In this document: positions 30,746 to 40,854 of the stretch, one piece after another
How the letters are laid out: the number at the start of each line of letters is the position of its first letter
How positions within the stretch are numbered: position 1 is the stretch's first letter
NCBI GenBank assembly: GCA_963575745.1
Contig: CAUYUJ010015837.1
Coordinates: 897,586 to 961,585 of the forward strand
DNA from: Prorocentrum cordatum
Lineage: Eukaryota > Sar > Dinophyceae > Prorocentrales > Prorocentraceae
Direction: 5' to 3'
Length of the DNA stretch: 64,000 nt
Notes under the pieces: model-generated
The model's input: the letters and a program-made list of their open reading frames with translations, nothing else
Database searches by the model: none
What the model was told of the DNA's origin: nothing
Made by a program: the position numbers and the translations under genes

Positions 30746-31546
30746 GGCGAGTATTTGGCTAAATGGCCCTTGCAATCATGCTTAATAGCTTGCAAACCTC
30801 GGTACGAAGACCTCACAGTCGAGGCGTCCTAAACTTTCTTGTTAGTCTTCGCTTCTCGCATCAGGCCGATTGTGTGTCTCTTCCCCGCGTCTGCGCTTGC
30901 TGCTCTCGGCTGCGCTTGCTCGCCGTCGTTGCGTTTCATGTTAAGCGCTGCGACGGCGCGAAAAGCATCATCACATATAAGGAGGCGCAGCGTTTGTGCT
31001 GTAGAAAAAATAGAATTTAAAACAGCAGGCAGAGCACGCATCTGGGAGCCAGAAATTTCACGCCTGGAAAGAGAGGCCAGTTCAGCAGGACCGACCAGCC
31101 CCAAGAAAGGTAAAGGCTGAGGCCACTTGCGCAATACTTTGGCCCCAGCAGGAGAGTCCACATCTGGGAGGAGCGCCTTGGGAGTCCTCATCAAAGGGGT
31201 ATACTCAGCATTGACCAAAGAACGGTCACTAAAAGTCAAAGACTCGCACTCGCTCAAAAGAAAGCCTGGACTCTGAGATGACGTGTACCTCTCACAGGCC
31301 GAGCAGAAACAATAAGCGCCCTTCGTCCAGCACGCGTACGAGGGGTGCACCATCTTATCGAGAAGCCCTCGACCCTGCTCCAGTCTTAGAAGGGGTGGGT
31401 CCCAGGTGGCGAACGACCTCGATCCGGGAAGAGGGACCTCACCCTTCCTCCTGCCCCCCAACGGCGGTTATCCGCCCCCATCAGGGGCGTCGGGAGGCTG
31501 CTGGAGCTCCGCTGGGGCAGCCGGGCACGGGGTCCTGACTTAGGAG

Positions 31547-31778
31547 GCAACTCCTGGGAGGTCTTCGATGTATCGAGTAAAGGCGGTTCTTAAGCCTGAT
31601 AAGATGGCCATTTCACTGGATCTGGCCGGATTTAGCCCGGGATTCAGCCAGAGTAAGGCGGATCAAGCTGGATGATAAGCGAGATCAAGCCAGATTAAGC
31701 GGGGTCAGCCCAGATTAAGGCGGTTATTGACCGCAGGAATGCCAGCGCCGATGCAGAAGTTAACTTTCCAGGAGTTGC
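31547..31778 (-). mobile_element. AACTCCTGGGAGG element, copy 2, with short inverted ends
   Basis: Ends carry GCAACTCCTGGGA (left) and TTCCAGGAGTTGC (right). Read on the minus strand it matches copy 1 (GCATCGGCGCTGG, then CGGTCAATAACC) and continues with repeated CTTAATCTGGCTTGATCYGC motifs. The left flank AGGAGTTGCCTCCTAA (minus strand) is identical to the end of copy 3 at 55852-55868. It lies inside the retroelement remnant, so it inserted later or is part of its decay. Confidence 0.6.
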
Positions 31779-32572
31779 ATCCCAGCCTGAGGCGGGCAAC
31801 GACGCCCGTGCGAGGGAGAGCCTGGCCAGCAAACTTGCCACACGGTTCGCACTTCCCACCTCGGGCCGCGGGAATGAAACCCTGTGGGCCGCGGCCGCCG
31901 CCGCCGCCTCTCTCTCTCTCTCTCTCTCTCTGCGCTGCCCGCCTCACCGAGGGCGGGACTCTTCTCGGGAACGACCTCCACGCTCGGGCACTCCCAGAGA
32001 CAGCGGCGGCAGCTGAGCAAGGGGCGCCCTCGACGGTGCGGAATTGTTCGAGCTTCGCGCTGCGCGGTTCGGCTCCGGTTCCTCCTGCTCCGTGTCTCCC
32101 TTAGGGGGCGGCGCGAGAGCGGAAAGTTCTTCGCGCCTCGCGCAGTGCGAGGCGCACAGTTAGGCGCCCTTGCTGGAGGCAGCGGCGGCAACGAAGCACA
32201 AACTCGTGCTCCTGCGAAGGATAGCTTCCGCATTCGCGACGAGGTCGAGGGCTCTTTTGTCAATGTCAGGATCGGTCTGACTCGAGCGGGCCATCGCCTC
32301 CGCCAAACCATCGGCTACAGCATTGATTAGCATGGCCCCTGGAGTGACAGAGGTCGCTAAACGGCAAACCTCGAATCATCATCGGCTATCTTCGAGGGGG
32401 CATGCTTGACCTGAAAAGTCCCCGTCCTGCGGTGCAGTAGCGCGAACAGCTCATGCCAGACACTAGCGTGCTCCAGCTCGAAACAGTGGTATTTGTCTGT
32501 TGCCAGGGATCTGAGCGAGCTCCAACCAAGAGAGAGAGAGAGTAAGAGAGAGAGAGAGTGGAACAGGGCCTC

Positions 32573-32765
32573 GGCACCCAAACACTGGGCAGACATCTAT
32601 CTCTTGGAGCGCCTCGGGGAGAAGGTGGTTGGTGGCCACAGCTTCTGGCGGGGGTGGCGGGCGACCAACTGGCACCCAAACACTGGGCAGACATCTATCT
32701 GGAGCGCCTCGGGGATAAGGTGGTTGGTGGCCTCAAGTTCTGGCGGGGGTGGCGGGCGACCAACT
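32573..32765. repeat. 95-98 bp tandem duplication
   Basis: GGCACCCAAACACTGGGCAG to GGGTGGCGGGCGACCAACT occurs at 32573 and again at 32671, with a CTT indel and a few substitutions. It lies within the retroelement remnant. A (GA)n tract precedes it at 32530-32559. Confidence 0.9.
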
Positions 32766-33180
32766 TGTTGGGCACACCCTTGGCACAGCCAAAACCGATG
32801 TCCACAAGTCTCAGCTACTGCAAAACATCTCTGACGGTCGGGGTCCGTGCGATCTCCCGCATCGAACCTCCGTTGTTCAGTCCAGTAGCTACCGCACGTG
32901 ATCAAACGAACCATGTTGGCGTCTTAATGTTTTTTGTTTTATCAGACTCGAGCTTCTGGGAAAGAGAGGCTACATACTGCCACCACAGCCCCGCCTCCGT
33001 GCCACCACCATCAAAGTGCTTGGCGGCTCTTCCCCACGTCTGGGCTGCTGCGCCAGCGGATCGCCGGGCGTGCCTCCCCGAGGCTCAGATGTTTGAGTGT
33101 TTCAGTCGTGGTGTACATGTCGGTCTCGTACTGTTCCTGCACGTCGGCACGCGCTCGAAGGTCTTCATGGCCTGAGCGTG

Positions 33181-35048
33181 GCTCCCTCACCGCCCCCCCT
33201 GGCCCCCCTCCGGCCCGACTGCCTCCGCGGTCCTCCTCCCTGTGCCAAATTTGTCCGCCTGCATTCCAGTGCGTTCTCGAACGCTGCCTGGACTTCTCGC
33301 GGCCGCGGGCTCAAAACAGTTTCGGTGGTGATCCTCCTGATGGGGCGTTCATGCGGCAGAGTAAGACAATTAGTGGACACTCCCCCTCTCACCCACATTC
33401 AAAGTTGGCACGCGCAGGGAAGACTGCGGTCGAATTGCAACACACTGCGCCCACCGCCAAGTTTGATCATTGGAGGAGGCATCGACAGGTGAGTGTGGCA
33501 TGCTTGTTCGCCAATTTATTCCGAGGCCTGCATCGCCAGAGCAAAGCAGAACACAGGGAGGATGGGGATGGTGGCAGGACGCAGGAGAGCCAGGATGCGG
33601 CCAGGGATAGCGGAGCGGCCTGAACTGAAGTGGGATCGAGCGGCAGCTTCGCGGTCACCCGTTGGTGAGCGCCTGTGCTCTCGAGGTACAGCATCCCGGC
33701 CAATGACAGGATCGCTCTCGCACAGCCGTTGGAGCGGGGGACATTCCAAACAAATTGGTGCGCACCCTCTTCTGTTCATTTGCCGGCCTCTTACTCCGAC
33801 ATCGTACGGGAGCGAGGATGGAGACGGGAGAAGTAAGTTATTTGTTCAATCTGATTTGGACGCAGGTTGAGGGAGGAGGGGGGAGGGGGAGATGGGGTGG
33901 AACATTCCTCCAGGCACTTCGTTTACCTTCTCTCGTCTTTTCTACCATGTTGTTTGCCCATTCCTGTGCCGGACTACTGTTGTGCTCCCTCGCATCCCTT
34001 TTTCCTATCTCCATAGCCTCATCGTGCGAGAGTGGGGTGGCGACCCCTCTATCGTCCTCTCCTTGCCCTTGCCTTGTCTATCGAACCGCGATCTGGCACG
34101 ATCCGTTCGGTCAGTTTTGCTGGCGGCAGGTGCTCTCAGTTCTGCACCACACCCATGCGCTCTTCCCTGCTGGAAAGTCAGCGTGCGACTTGATTGGACC
34201 CGGGCATCGAGGGCCACGCGCCCATGCCACCACGCGCGTGGCACCCGGCGCACACCACATATGGGACCGCAAGGTGCACAACGTTCTTGAATACCCGCGT
34301 GCAGCTGGGGGCAGAAGCGCCTGCTTCGATCGGCGTCAGAACAGTGAGAGGGTGAATACGTGCAATACGATGTGCCTTGAAAGGGAACCGTAAGAGGTTT
34401 GCGAACCCCCCAGAGTTGCGCACCCCAGCGTCCTCTGCGATTTTTGTTGTTGTTGGTTCTCCCTTTCTCTCTCGTCCCCCCCACACCAGCAGCGGTATCA
34501 GCACCGTTCCGATATCCATGAGTTAACCGAGCCATGGTGACCAGTTCCACGATAAGAAGCAGATGCAGCTGCATAACCACTCCGAAATCCACCTCCACGA
34601 TCGCAAACAAGACCAAAGCAGGTTCGACGAGCACTACCACTACCACTGCAGTTTCCACTGCCACTGACAACTGCAGCATTGCCACTGCTGATATGATTGC
34701 TACTGCGGCGGTTACGACTACCTCGCACGCCTCACACGAGCATGGGCCGCCATTTTCCACAGTAAGCCAGGTCGTTGTTGCCCTACATGTTTCTTTACTA
34801 CACCGCCTCCACCCTGTCCTCCACACGACCACATTCGCACATCGATCTGAAGTCTTAAAACAAGTGTGATCTTCTAGGCGCGCACACTTGGGAGCGGCGC
34901 AGTTGCGTTGTTTTTGTCGCCACATGTTCAGCATGCCTGGCACCAGCAGACACAATCTGGACCAGCACCTGGCAGCATTACGCCTGGCGCTTGTTATACT
35001 TGTCCCGCCATTGCGGCCCAACTTTCTGTGAGGACTTCTGCGTCGAGC
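33181..35048. other. Unassigned region
   Basis: No gene recognised. 34610-34720 is rich in CACTACCAC/ACTGCAGC triplets. A 338-codon minus-strand frame (34005-35021) has a low-complexity Val-rich centre from this triplet stretch and no domain. Any reverse transcriptase part of the remnant at 30.8-33.2 kb would be expected here but was not seen. Confidence 0.4.
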
Positions 35049-35050
35049 AT

Positions 35051-35091
35051 TTCCCTGGGGACCAGCGTAAATTATGCTGGTCCCCAGGGAA
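35051..35091. other. 16-bp perfect hairpin
   Basis: TTCCCTGGGGACCAGC and its exact reverse complement are separated by GTAAATTAT. It is followed 8 nt later by a second, longer hairpin. Confidence 0.9.
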
Positions 35092-35099
35092 TAAGTATA

Positions 35100-35162
35100 T
35101 TCAACGTCGTGCTGACCTTCATAATTATGTTACATAATTGTGATGGTCAGCACGACGTTGAA
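35100..35162. other. 31-bp stem inverted repeat, loop 1 nt
   Basis: Outer arms TTCAACGTCGTGCTGACC pair perfectly over 18 bp, and the inner 13 bp (TTCATAATTATGT against ACATAATTGTGAT) pair with two mismatches, leaving a single central T. Such long near-perfect palindromes are rare and unstable in most genomes. Confidence 0.9.
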
Positions 35163-35298
35163 GCGCAGCATCCACACGTGGTGCGTTCTCTGAGCATCTG
35201 CCCCAGGACCAGCGCGACGAAGCGGCAGCAGCACAGAAGTTTGCGCCCAGCAGCGTCATGAGGGTGCGCAGCTCTTCGACTCCGACTTCCACTTACGA

Positions 35299-35463
35299 TT
35301 AAGTCGGGCACGTCCCTCTACAGGAGGAATATTCGAAAATAGTCAGAAATAGTCTGGGGGACGATCTTTCTATTCTTTTTCACGATTTGGGGGCATGTTT
35401 GGTGCATTTGAACTTAATTGTTTGTCCAGAACCCTCTTGTAGGAGGACGTGTCCGACCTAAAC
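35299..35463. mobile_element. Foldback (MITE-like) element, GTCGGGCACGTCC ends
   Basis: About 28-bp inverted ends: TTAAGTCGGGCACGTCCCTC-TACAGGAGG at left, CCTCTTGTAGGAGGACGTGT-CCGACCTAA at right, with about five mismatches. The core is AT-rich (ATTCGAAAATAGTCAGAAAT) with no coding capacity. No second copy was seen in the window. Confidence 0.6.
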
Positions 35464-36055
35464 CTACGACGCCCCTCCGAGTAGCAGCCTGAGGACCAGC
35501 ACTACACCGGCGATCAGTGGCGCGACTGGATACACTTCTGGGAAGTCACTCCCTCGGGGATCAGCAGAGTGAAGGGCGAGCATCACGCGTCCAGCATCTA
35601 CAGGCGGCGCGTCCCTGCAGCGCTTCGAAAATCAAATGCACGATGATGAGTAACAACACGCTTCCGACACTCACTTGTGGAGCGTCCCAGGGCAGGGGCA
35701 GCAGGTTGGGGACCTAGGGCGATTTGGGCAACCACGTTGCCCATTCTCGTTTCCGATTGTCTTTCGCATCTGGGATTGCACGCGTGCAGGTGCATGTCGG
35801 CAAGCAAGAGCAGGACGATGTCTTCAAAGCATGAAGCGTATTGGACGTGGGCCGCTCACCATCTTAACGAGCTGTGCGACAGGCAACATCAGTTCAACAC
35901 AGACAAGCACGTTGGGTAGCAGCGTCACCCTTTCGACGTGTACGACTTGAACCAGAGGTACCAAGCGGTACAGCCCGCCTTGCTTGTGAAGGTGCGCATT
36001 TGATGGGTTTGGGATGCTAGATGTTTCAAATATCGCCTTGCGAACGGCGTCCATA
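35464..36055. other. Unassigned sequence
   Basis: No gene or repeat recognised. Confidence 0.4.
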
Positions 36056-36165
36056 CATACATTCATATATATATACATATACATACACATTTGCACGTCT
36101 ATATATATATGTAGACATATATATATATATGTATAAATATATGCATATTTTGATATTTATATCTA
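36056..36165. repeat. AT-rich microsatellite (ATATAC/TATATA)
   Basis: Tracts of ATATATACATATACATAC and ATATATATATGT over about 110 bp. Confidence 0.9.
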
Positions 36166-37264
36166 CTGGGTTTCGATTGTGGCTCCGTCGGTGGCGAGAG
36201 CAGTGATGGAGTTCGTGATTGGGCTCTGCGTCGGCCTTGCGGCGCTCTAGACATGCACGGCTGGCGCCGGCTGTCCACACAGCCGTTGGACCCTCAGGTC
36301 AGCCGCGTCGTCCAGCCTCGCCCCTCTTCTTTTCTCCAGTCGCACCCGCTTGCCTCGCTTAGTCATTCAGAACTGCAGTTTTCCTGCGCCCTCGTTCCAG
36401 AGCCTGGCATCGTCTCACGAGTTTAGTGGCAAGGCCAGCAGCTTCGCAATGCGATCTGACGTGTGAGATGTGCCTGGCTGTCAGCAGGCCGCCGAAAAAA
36501 TGATGAATTGCACTTGTTGAGGGGGGGGGTTCTAAGGACCTCTCAGGGTTAGTTCTGCACTTCTCCTGCGCCTGTCTCCCTCGCCCTCTTGCGCAAGCGA
36601 TTTGTCCCTCCCGAGCCCCCCGAGCTCCCTCCGAAAAGTCGGCCGATCAGAAAAGGGCGGAAACTCGTGGATCATCCCCGAAAAAGCTATTCGGACGCAC
36701 CCCTATCGAGGATGGATGCCCCCCGTCATATATCCCAGGGTTGGACCCGAAGTTTTGGTCCAGTCGATCACCCTCCAAAGTCGGGGGTTGGTGTCGCCAT
36801 ATCCCCCGTTACTTGCCTCCCTCGCCCGCTTTATTCCTTATCTTCCCCCCGCTCTGACAAGGTAGCGATTCTGGGCGATGTTCCTCTTGTCTGCGGCGTT
36901 GCAGGGCTGCAGTCGTTGTGCTCCGTGTCCGCCGTTGTGTGACGCATGCTTCTATTGGCGGTTGGGCAGAGACACGCACAGCGCATTCGTCCATTTTCTC
37001 CAGCTTTGTTTCTCCTTCCGCATGTTCTTCATCTTTCCTCTGCCTCCTCCTCATCCTCCACAGCCATCGATTGCGCCATCGAGTGGCGCAACGCAGCCCC
37101 GCTCATCTGGAGGCCATGGTGGGATTGGCGCGGAACTCTGCAGCCCAACTCCGCCGCTTTGCCCCTGGCCGCAGTTTGCCCGACGTGGGTGTGCCCAGGA
37201 CCTGCACGGATCATTTTGTTGTTTCGTATTGTTTGCCTCCTACTTGTCTCGGCTTTCCGACGCT
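36166..37264. other. Unassigned region with a dispersed repeat fragment
   Basis: 36660-36800 matches the repeat at 23.3 kb. Other parts show open frames but no recognisable domain. The 3' end (TCTCGGCTTTCCGACGC at 37245-37262) is a boundary motif of the next repeat. Confidence 0.4.
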
Positions 37265-37690
37265 AAAAGGCCGCCCTAGAGGCTCCCAAGACCGTTCGAA
37301 GACGGCCCAAGAGGCACCCCAGAGGGCCCAAAGACGGCCAAGAGAGCCCCAAGACGACCCCAGCCCAAGACGGCCCAAGAGGGCCCCAAGAAGGCCCCAA
37401 GAGGGGCCAAAGAGAGGAAACACGAACCGACAAATCGAGCTCTCCGCCCCAAGATGCCCCCAGGAGGCTCCAAGAGGCCCCCAGGAGGCCCCCAAGAAGC
37501 CCCAAAAGGCCCCCAAGAGGCCCAACAGATGCCCCGAGAGGCCCCAAAACCGCCCCCAAGAGGCTTCAAAATTGCTTCCAAGAGGCCCCGAGAGGCCTGC
37601 CACGAGATCCCAACGAACACTCAAGAGGCCTCTGATCCACCGCCCAGGCACGGTGGCGGGAGGGGCCGAAGGCCAGTACTAGCACCCCGC
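37265..37690 (-). repeat. TTGGGG composite repeat, reverse orientation, with head
   Basis: CCCAAGAGGCCCC/GGCCCCAAGAC minisatellite runs to about 37600 and ends in the reverse complement of the 25.25-kb head (CGCCCAGGCACGGTGGCGGG, then GGCCGAAGGCCAGTACTAG). Two joints inside (GAGCTCTCCGCCCCAAGATG) recur in the 39.4-kb block. Confidence 0.8.
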
Positions 37691-37774
37691 AATTGTGGAT
37701 AAGAGTGAGGGGGCGGGCGCGGGCGACGCGGGCGTCGAGCGGGCGGACCTCGTGGCCCTCACCTTCCGTGTCGA

Positions 37775-37985
37775 TGGCGCCCTCCTCCTCCTCCTCATCC
37801 ACCTTCTCCTCCTCTTCCTCCTCTGCCTCCTCCTCCTCCTTCTCCTCCTCTTCCTCCCCCATCCCGATCCTCCCCCCTCCTCCTTTCCGTCGTCGTCCTC
37901 CTCCTCCTCCTCCTCTCCCTCCTCCTCCCTCCTTTCTCGTCGTCCCCCTCCGTCCCCCCTCCTTTTCCTCCTCGCCCTCGTCCTC
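37775..37985. repeat. (CCT)n polypyrimidine tract
   Basis: CTCCTCCTC and CTCCTTTTCCTCC with interruptions over about 210 bp. Confidence 0.9.
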
Positions 37986-38945
37986 GGTCTCCGAAGTTTT
38001 GGCTTGTTCAGTGAACGTAGTTTGGGTCGCGGGTGGGTCGCGGGCTCTCCACCTCCACCTGGACGAAATTCAAGAACAGCCCACCGCAGGCGCCGAACAT
38101 TTTGATTTGTACACTGAACGCGGTTTGGGTCGCGGGTGGATCGCAGGTTCTCCACCAGGAACGAATGCAAAAGAAGCCCGCCGCAGGCGACGAAAATTTT
38201 GGGTGGGTCGCGGGGTGGGTCGCGGGTGGGTCGCGGGTGGGTTGCGGTGGGTCGCGGGTGGGTCGCGTGTGGGTCGCGGGTGGGTCGCGGGGTGGGTCGC
38301 GGGTGGGCCTCGGGATGGGTCGCCGGTGGGTCGCGGGTGCGTCGCCGAAAGAAACCCGCCGCAGGCGCGTAAGTTTTGGCTTGCTCAGTGAACGTAGTGT
38401 GGGTCGCGGGTGGGTCATGGGCTCTGCACCTCCAACTGGGAGGAAGTCAAAAACAGCCCGCCGCAGTCGCCGAAAATTTGGATTTGTACAATGAATGCGG
38501 TTTGGGTCGCGGGTGGGTCGCAGGTTCTCCACCTGGATCGGATGCAAAAGAAACCCGCCGCAGGCGCCGAACATTTTGGGTGGGTCGCGGGGTGGGTCGC
38601 GGGTGGGTCGCGGGTGGGTCGTCGCGGTGGGTCGCGGTGGGTCGCGGGTGGGTCGCGGGTGGGTCGCGGGTGGGTCGCGGGGTGGGTCGCGGGTGGGGGG
38701 GTGGGTCGGGTGGGTCGCGGCGGGGCGCGGGTGGGCGCGGCTGCGGGGGTCGCGGGGTGGGTCGCGGGTGGGTCGCGGGGTGTGTCGCGGGTGGGTCGCG
38801 GGCGGCTGCGGGTGGGTCGCGGGCGGGTTGCGGGTGGGTCGCGGGGTGGGTCGCGGGTGGGTCGCGGGGTGGGTCGCGGGTGGGTCGCGGGTGGGTCGCG
38901 GGGGGGGTCGCGGGTGGGTCGCGGGGCGGGTCGCGGGTGGGACGA
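37986..38945 (+). repeat. GGGTCGCGGGTG minisatellite in a higher-order duplication
   Basis: A 12-bp unit (GGGTCGCGGGTG, sometimes GGGTCGCGGG) forms arrays at 38200-38340 and 38576-38940. Each is preceded by the same ~190-bp segment: AAGTTTTGGCTTGYTCAGTG, AACGTAGTKTGGGTCGCGGG, CAGCCCRCCGCAGKCGCC, TGGATCGCAGGTTCTCCACC. So the order [segment + array] is duplicated, at 37990-38365 and 38368-38945. Confidence 0.9.
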
Positions 38946-38966
38946 GGACAACAACAAGCACCAGAT

Positions 38967-39009
<43 letters not shown>

Positions 39010-39035
39010 GCAACAACATCAACAACAGCAACAAT
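38946..39035. repeat. (CAA)n trinucleotide tract
   Basis: About 80 bp of ACAACAACA, with two CAG and two CAT variants toward the end. Confidence 0.95.
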
Positions 39036-39345
39036 AATCCGCAGCGCGGAATTCCACTTCAGCCACGCACCCAGGGAGAGTGAATGACCGTTCGGTTCAG
39101 CCCCCCCATTCTAATAGACATAGATACACGCATGCATACACGTACACATGCACGCATGTGCTTACATTCGTGCACGTTTTCATGCAAACGTATACACATG
39201 CATTCGCACAATCGCAAGTGCGTACAGACATACAGCATGTATAAAACACGTACGCAGCATACATACACAGGCGACGAGAGCCCCGAGAGCCAAAATTCGA
39301 TGACTTTCATTATTTGTTCAATGTTTTGTCTTTCTCGCCTTGTCA
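39036..39345. other. Short spacer with TACACATGCA repeats
   Basis: 39115-39275 has irregular ATACACGCATGCA motifs. The end, CTCGCCTTGTCAGCTTCCCGACG (split 39334-39350 region), marks the next repeat boundary. Confidence 0.5.
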
Positions 39346-39745
39346 GCTTCCCGACGTTCCAAGACGGCCCAAGAGGCCCCCAATACGGCCCAACAGGGCT
39401 CCAGGACGGCCCAAGAGCCGCACAAGACGGCTCACAATGGCCCCAAGGAGGCCAAAGAAAGGGAACACGAACCAAAGAATCCAGCTCTCCGCCCCAAAAG
39501 GGCCCCAAGATGCCCCACAGAGGCCCCCGAGAGGCCCCAAAAGAGGCCCCCAAGAGAGGCCCCAAGAGGCCCCCAAACCGCCCCCATGAGGCGACTACAC
39601 AGGCCCGAACAGGGCCCAAAGAGGCTTCCCGCACGACGGCTCCGAGACGGCCCAAGACGCGCTGAAGACGGTTCCAACACCGCCCGACGCCCTGAAGAGG
39701 GCTCCAAGAAGGCCCACGGGCACGAGAAAGCGTCCAGAAGGTTCT
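39346..39745 (-). repeat. TTGGGG minisatellite, reverse orientation
   Basis: CCAAGACGGCCCAAGAGGCC repeats with the AGCTCTCCGCCCCAAAAGGG joint also seen near 37440. Same orientation and order as the 37.3-kb block. Confidence 0.85.
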
Positions 39746-40854
39746 CCAGGGGCCGTCCCAATCATGTTCCCAGAAGGCGGTCCGGGAACATGCCGTGCAG
39801 CACCCTAACTTGCCCTGGAGCCTTCCCGGGTGAGGGGAGCCAGGGACGGCTCCCCAAGCCCCCCCCCAATTCTTCCAAACCTCAGGCTCGAGGGGGGTGC
39901 GCCTTTCGGCGTCCCCGAATCCTCATTTCCCTCCTCTTGTCATCCCCCTTCCTTTTTCACCACTCGAGCCCACTCCATCCCTGCCAGCCCTCCTCCACCT
40001 GCTCTTCCTCTGCCAAAAGTGCCCTGGCTCGCCGAAAGATTGTTAGAAGACGCCCAACATGGGCTCCAGACGGCCCGTGCGGCCTCCAGGATGCCCCTCG
40101 AGACCTCCGCGAACACTCCCAAGAGGGCGTCAAAAGCCCAAAATGATCAACTCTTTTTTGGACAACGTATATGTTTTGAGTATGCCTCTCGGACCGAATT
40201 TACGCCATCTTGGACGTCTTCGAGCGCTCTTGCACCGTCTCGGAGGCCTCCTGAACCGTCTGGGGAGCGCTTTCCCGCCTTCCGAAAGCCCCCCGAAGGC
40301 CCGCAATGAGTCCCAGAAGGTCAGGGGCACAGTGCGCACCGCGGGTGGCGGGGAGTTTGGGAAAAGTGGGAGTCGTCGTCATCATCATCGCCCCCATTCT
40401 TTTTTCACCACTCAAGCCCTTCCCATCCCCGCTGTGAGCGCGACTGGGGCTTCCTTTGGGCCCTCATTGGGGGGCCTCCCTGGGGCGTCTGCGGGCCTTG
40501 AGGCCCTCATGGGGAGCCGCGGCTGGCGCGGTAGCGGCGGAGAATGCCATCAGGGCCTCCTTGTCCTCGTCTTCTCCTCACCCTCTGCCCGTTTTTCTGC
40601 CATGACCTCTTTGTGGCACTTTCGGGCTGCCCATGGCCCCTGGCGAGGCCAGATATGGAACCCATCAAAACCCTATGCCACCCCGCACCATCAAAAACCA
40701 TGGCGGGCCGACGAGGCCAATAGCCTCAGAAAGTCCACCTCAACCCTACAAGTGCTCCCAGAGAACGCCAAAGAAGAGCGCGAGACGTCGAGGGTATGCA
40801 GGTTCTCCACTTCAGGCGCGCTCGCCGGGATGGGTTCAGAATTAGAGGCCGGAT
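39746..40854. other. Mixed repeat fragments and unassigned sequence
   Basis: 40030-40330 contains further TTGGGG-family fragments in both orientations. TTTTTCACCACTCRAGCCC occurs at 39952 and 40405 with related flanks (GTTTGGGAAAAGTGGG against CCTTCCTTTTTC), a partial direct duplication. No gene is supported. Confidence 0.45.

Larger units (their letters stand above)
30829..33180 (-). pseudogene. Decayed retroelement: zinc-knuckle and RNase H-like segments
   Basis: Read on the minus strand from high to low coordinates, protein-like segments appear in the order expected for the region after reverse transcriptase in dinoflagellate non-LTR elements. Around 33150-32915 are two short frames (SRQAL, then GLWWQYVASLSQKLE). 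At 32913-32780 a segment with RFDAGDRTDPDRQRC...CGHRFWLCQGC resembles the C/C/H/C knuckle. At 32520-32175, SLATDKYHCFELEHASVWHE and TPGAMLINAVADGLAEAMAR resemble the TD(N), W..LF and N..AD.LA motifs of RNase H, joined by a frameshift near 32375. At 31461-30829 a 210-codon frame contains AYCFCSACERYTSSQSPGF, a second Cys-rich segment. A (GA)n tract, a 95-98 bp duplication and a foldback element (31547-31778) interrupt it. Several frameshifts mean it is dead. Family assignment rests on motif spacing only. Confidence 0.5.

Noticed and set aside
32316-32341. A 17-nt exact match to the conserved core of U6 snRNA (GATTAGCATGGCCCCTG) preceded by TACAG.
   Set aside because: The rest of U6 is absent on both sides, and the string lies inside the minus-strand RNase H-like reading frame. 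Most likely coincidence; an snRNA covariance search would settle it.
34005-35021. A 338-codon minus-strand frame with a hydrophobic Val-rich centre.
   Set aside because: The hydrophobic part comes from degenerate ACC/ACT/GCA triplets, and its upstream end sits just before the two hairpins. No domain.
37990-38012. AAGTTTTGGCTTGTTCAG and its copy at 38369, partly like the end of the spliced leader.
   Set aside because: Only TTTTGGCT matches contiguously, and a parallel variant in the same repeat (TTTTGATTTGTACACTG) shows it belongs to the repeat consensus.
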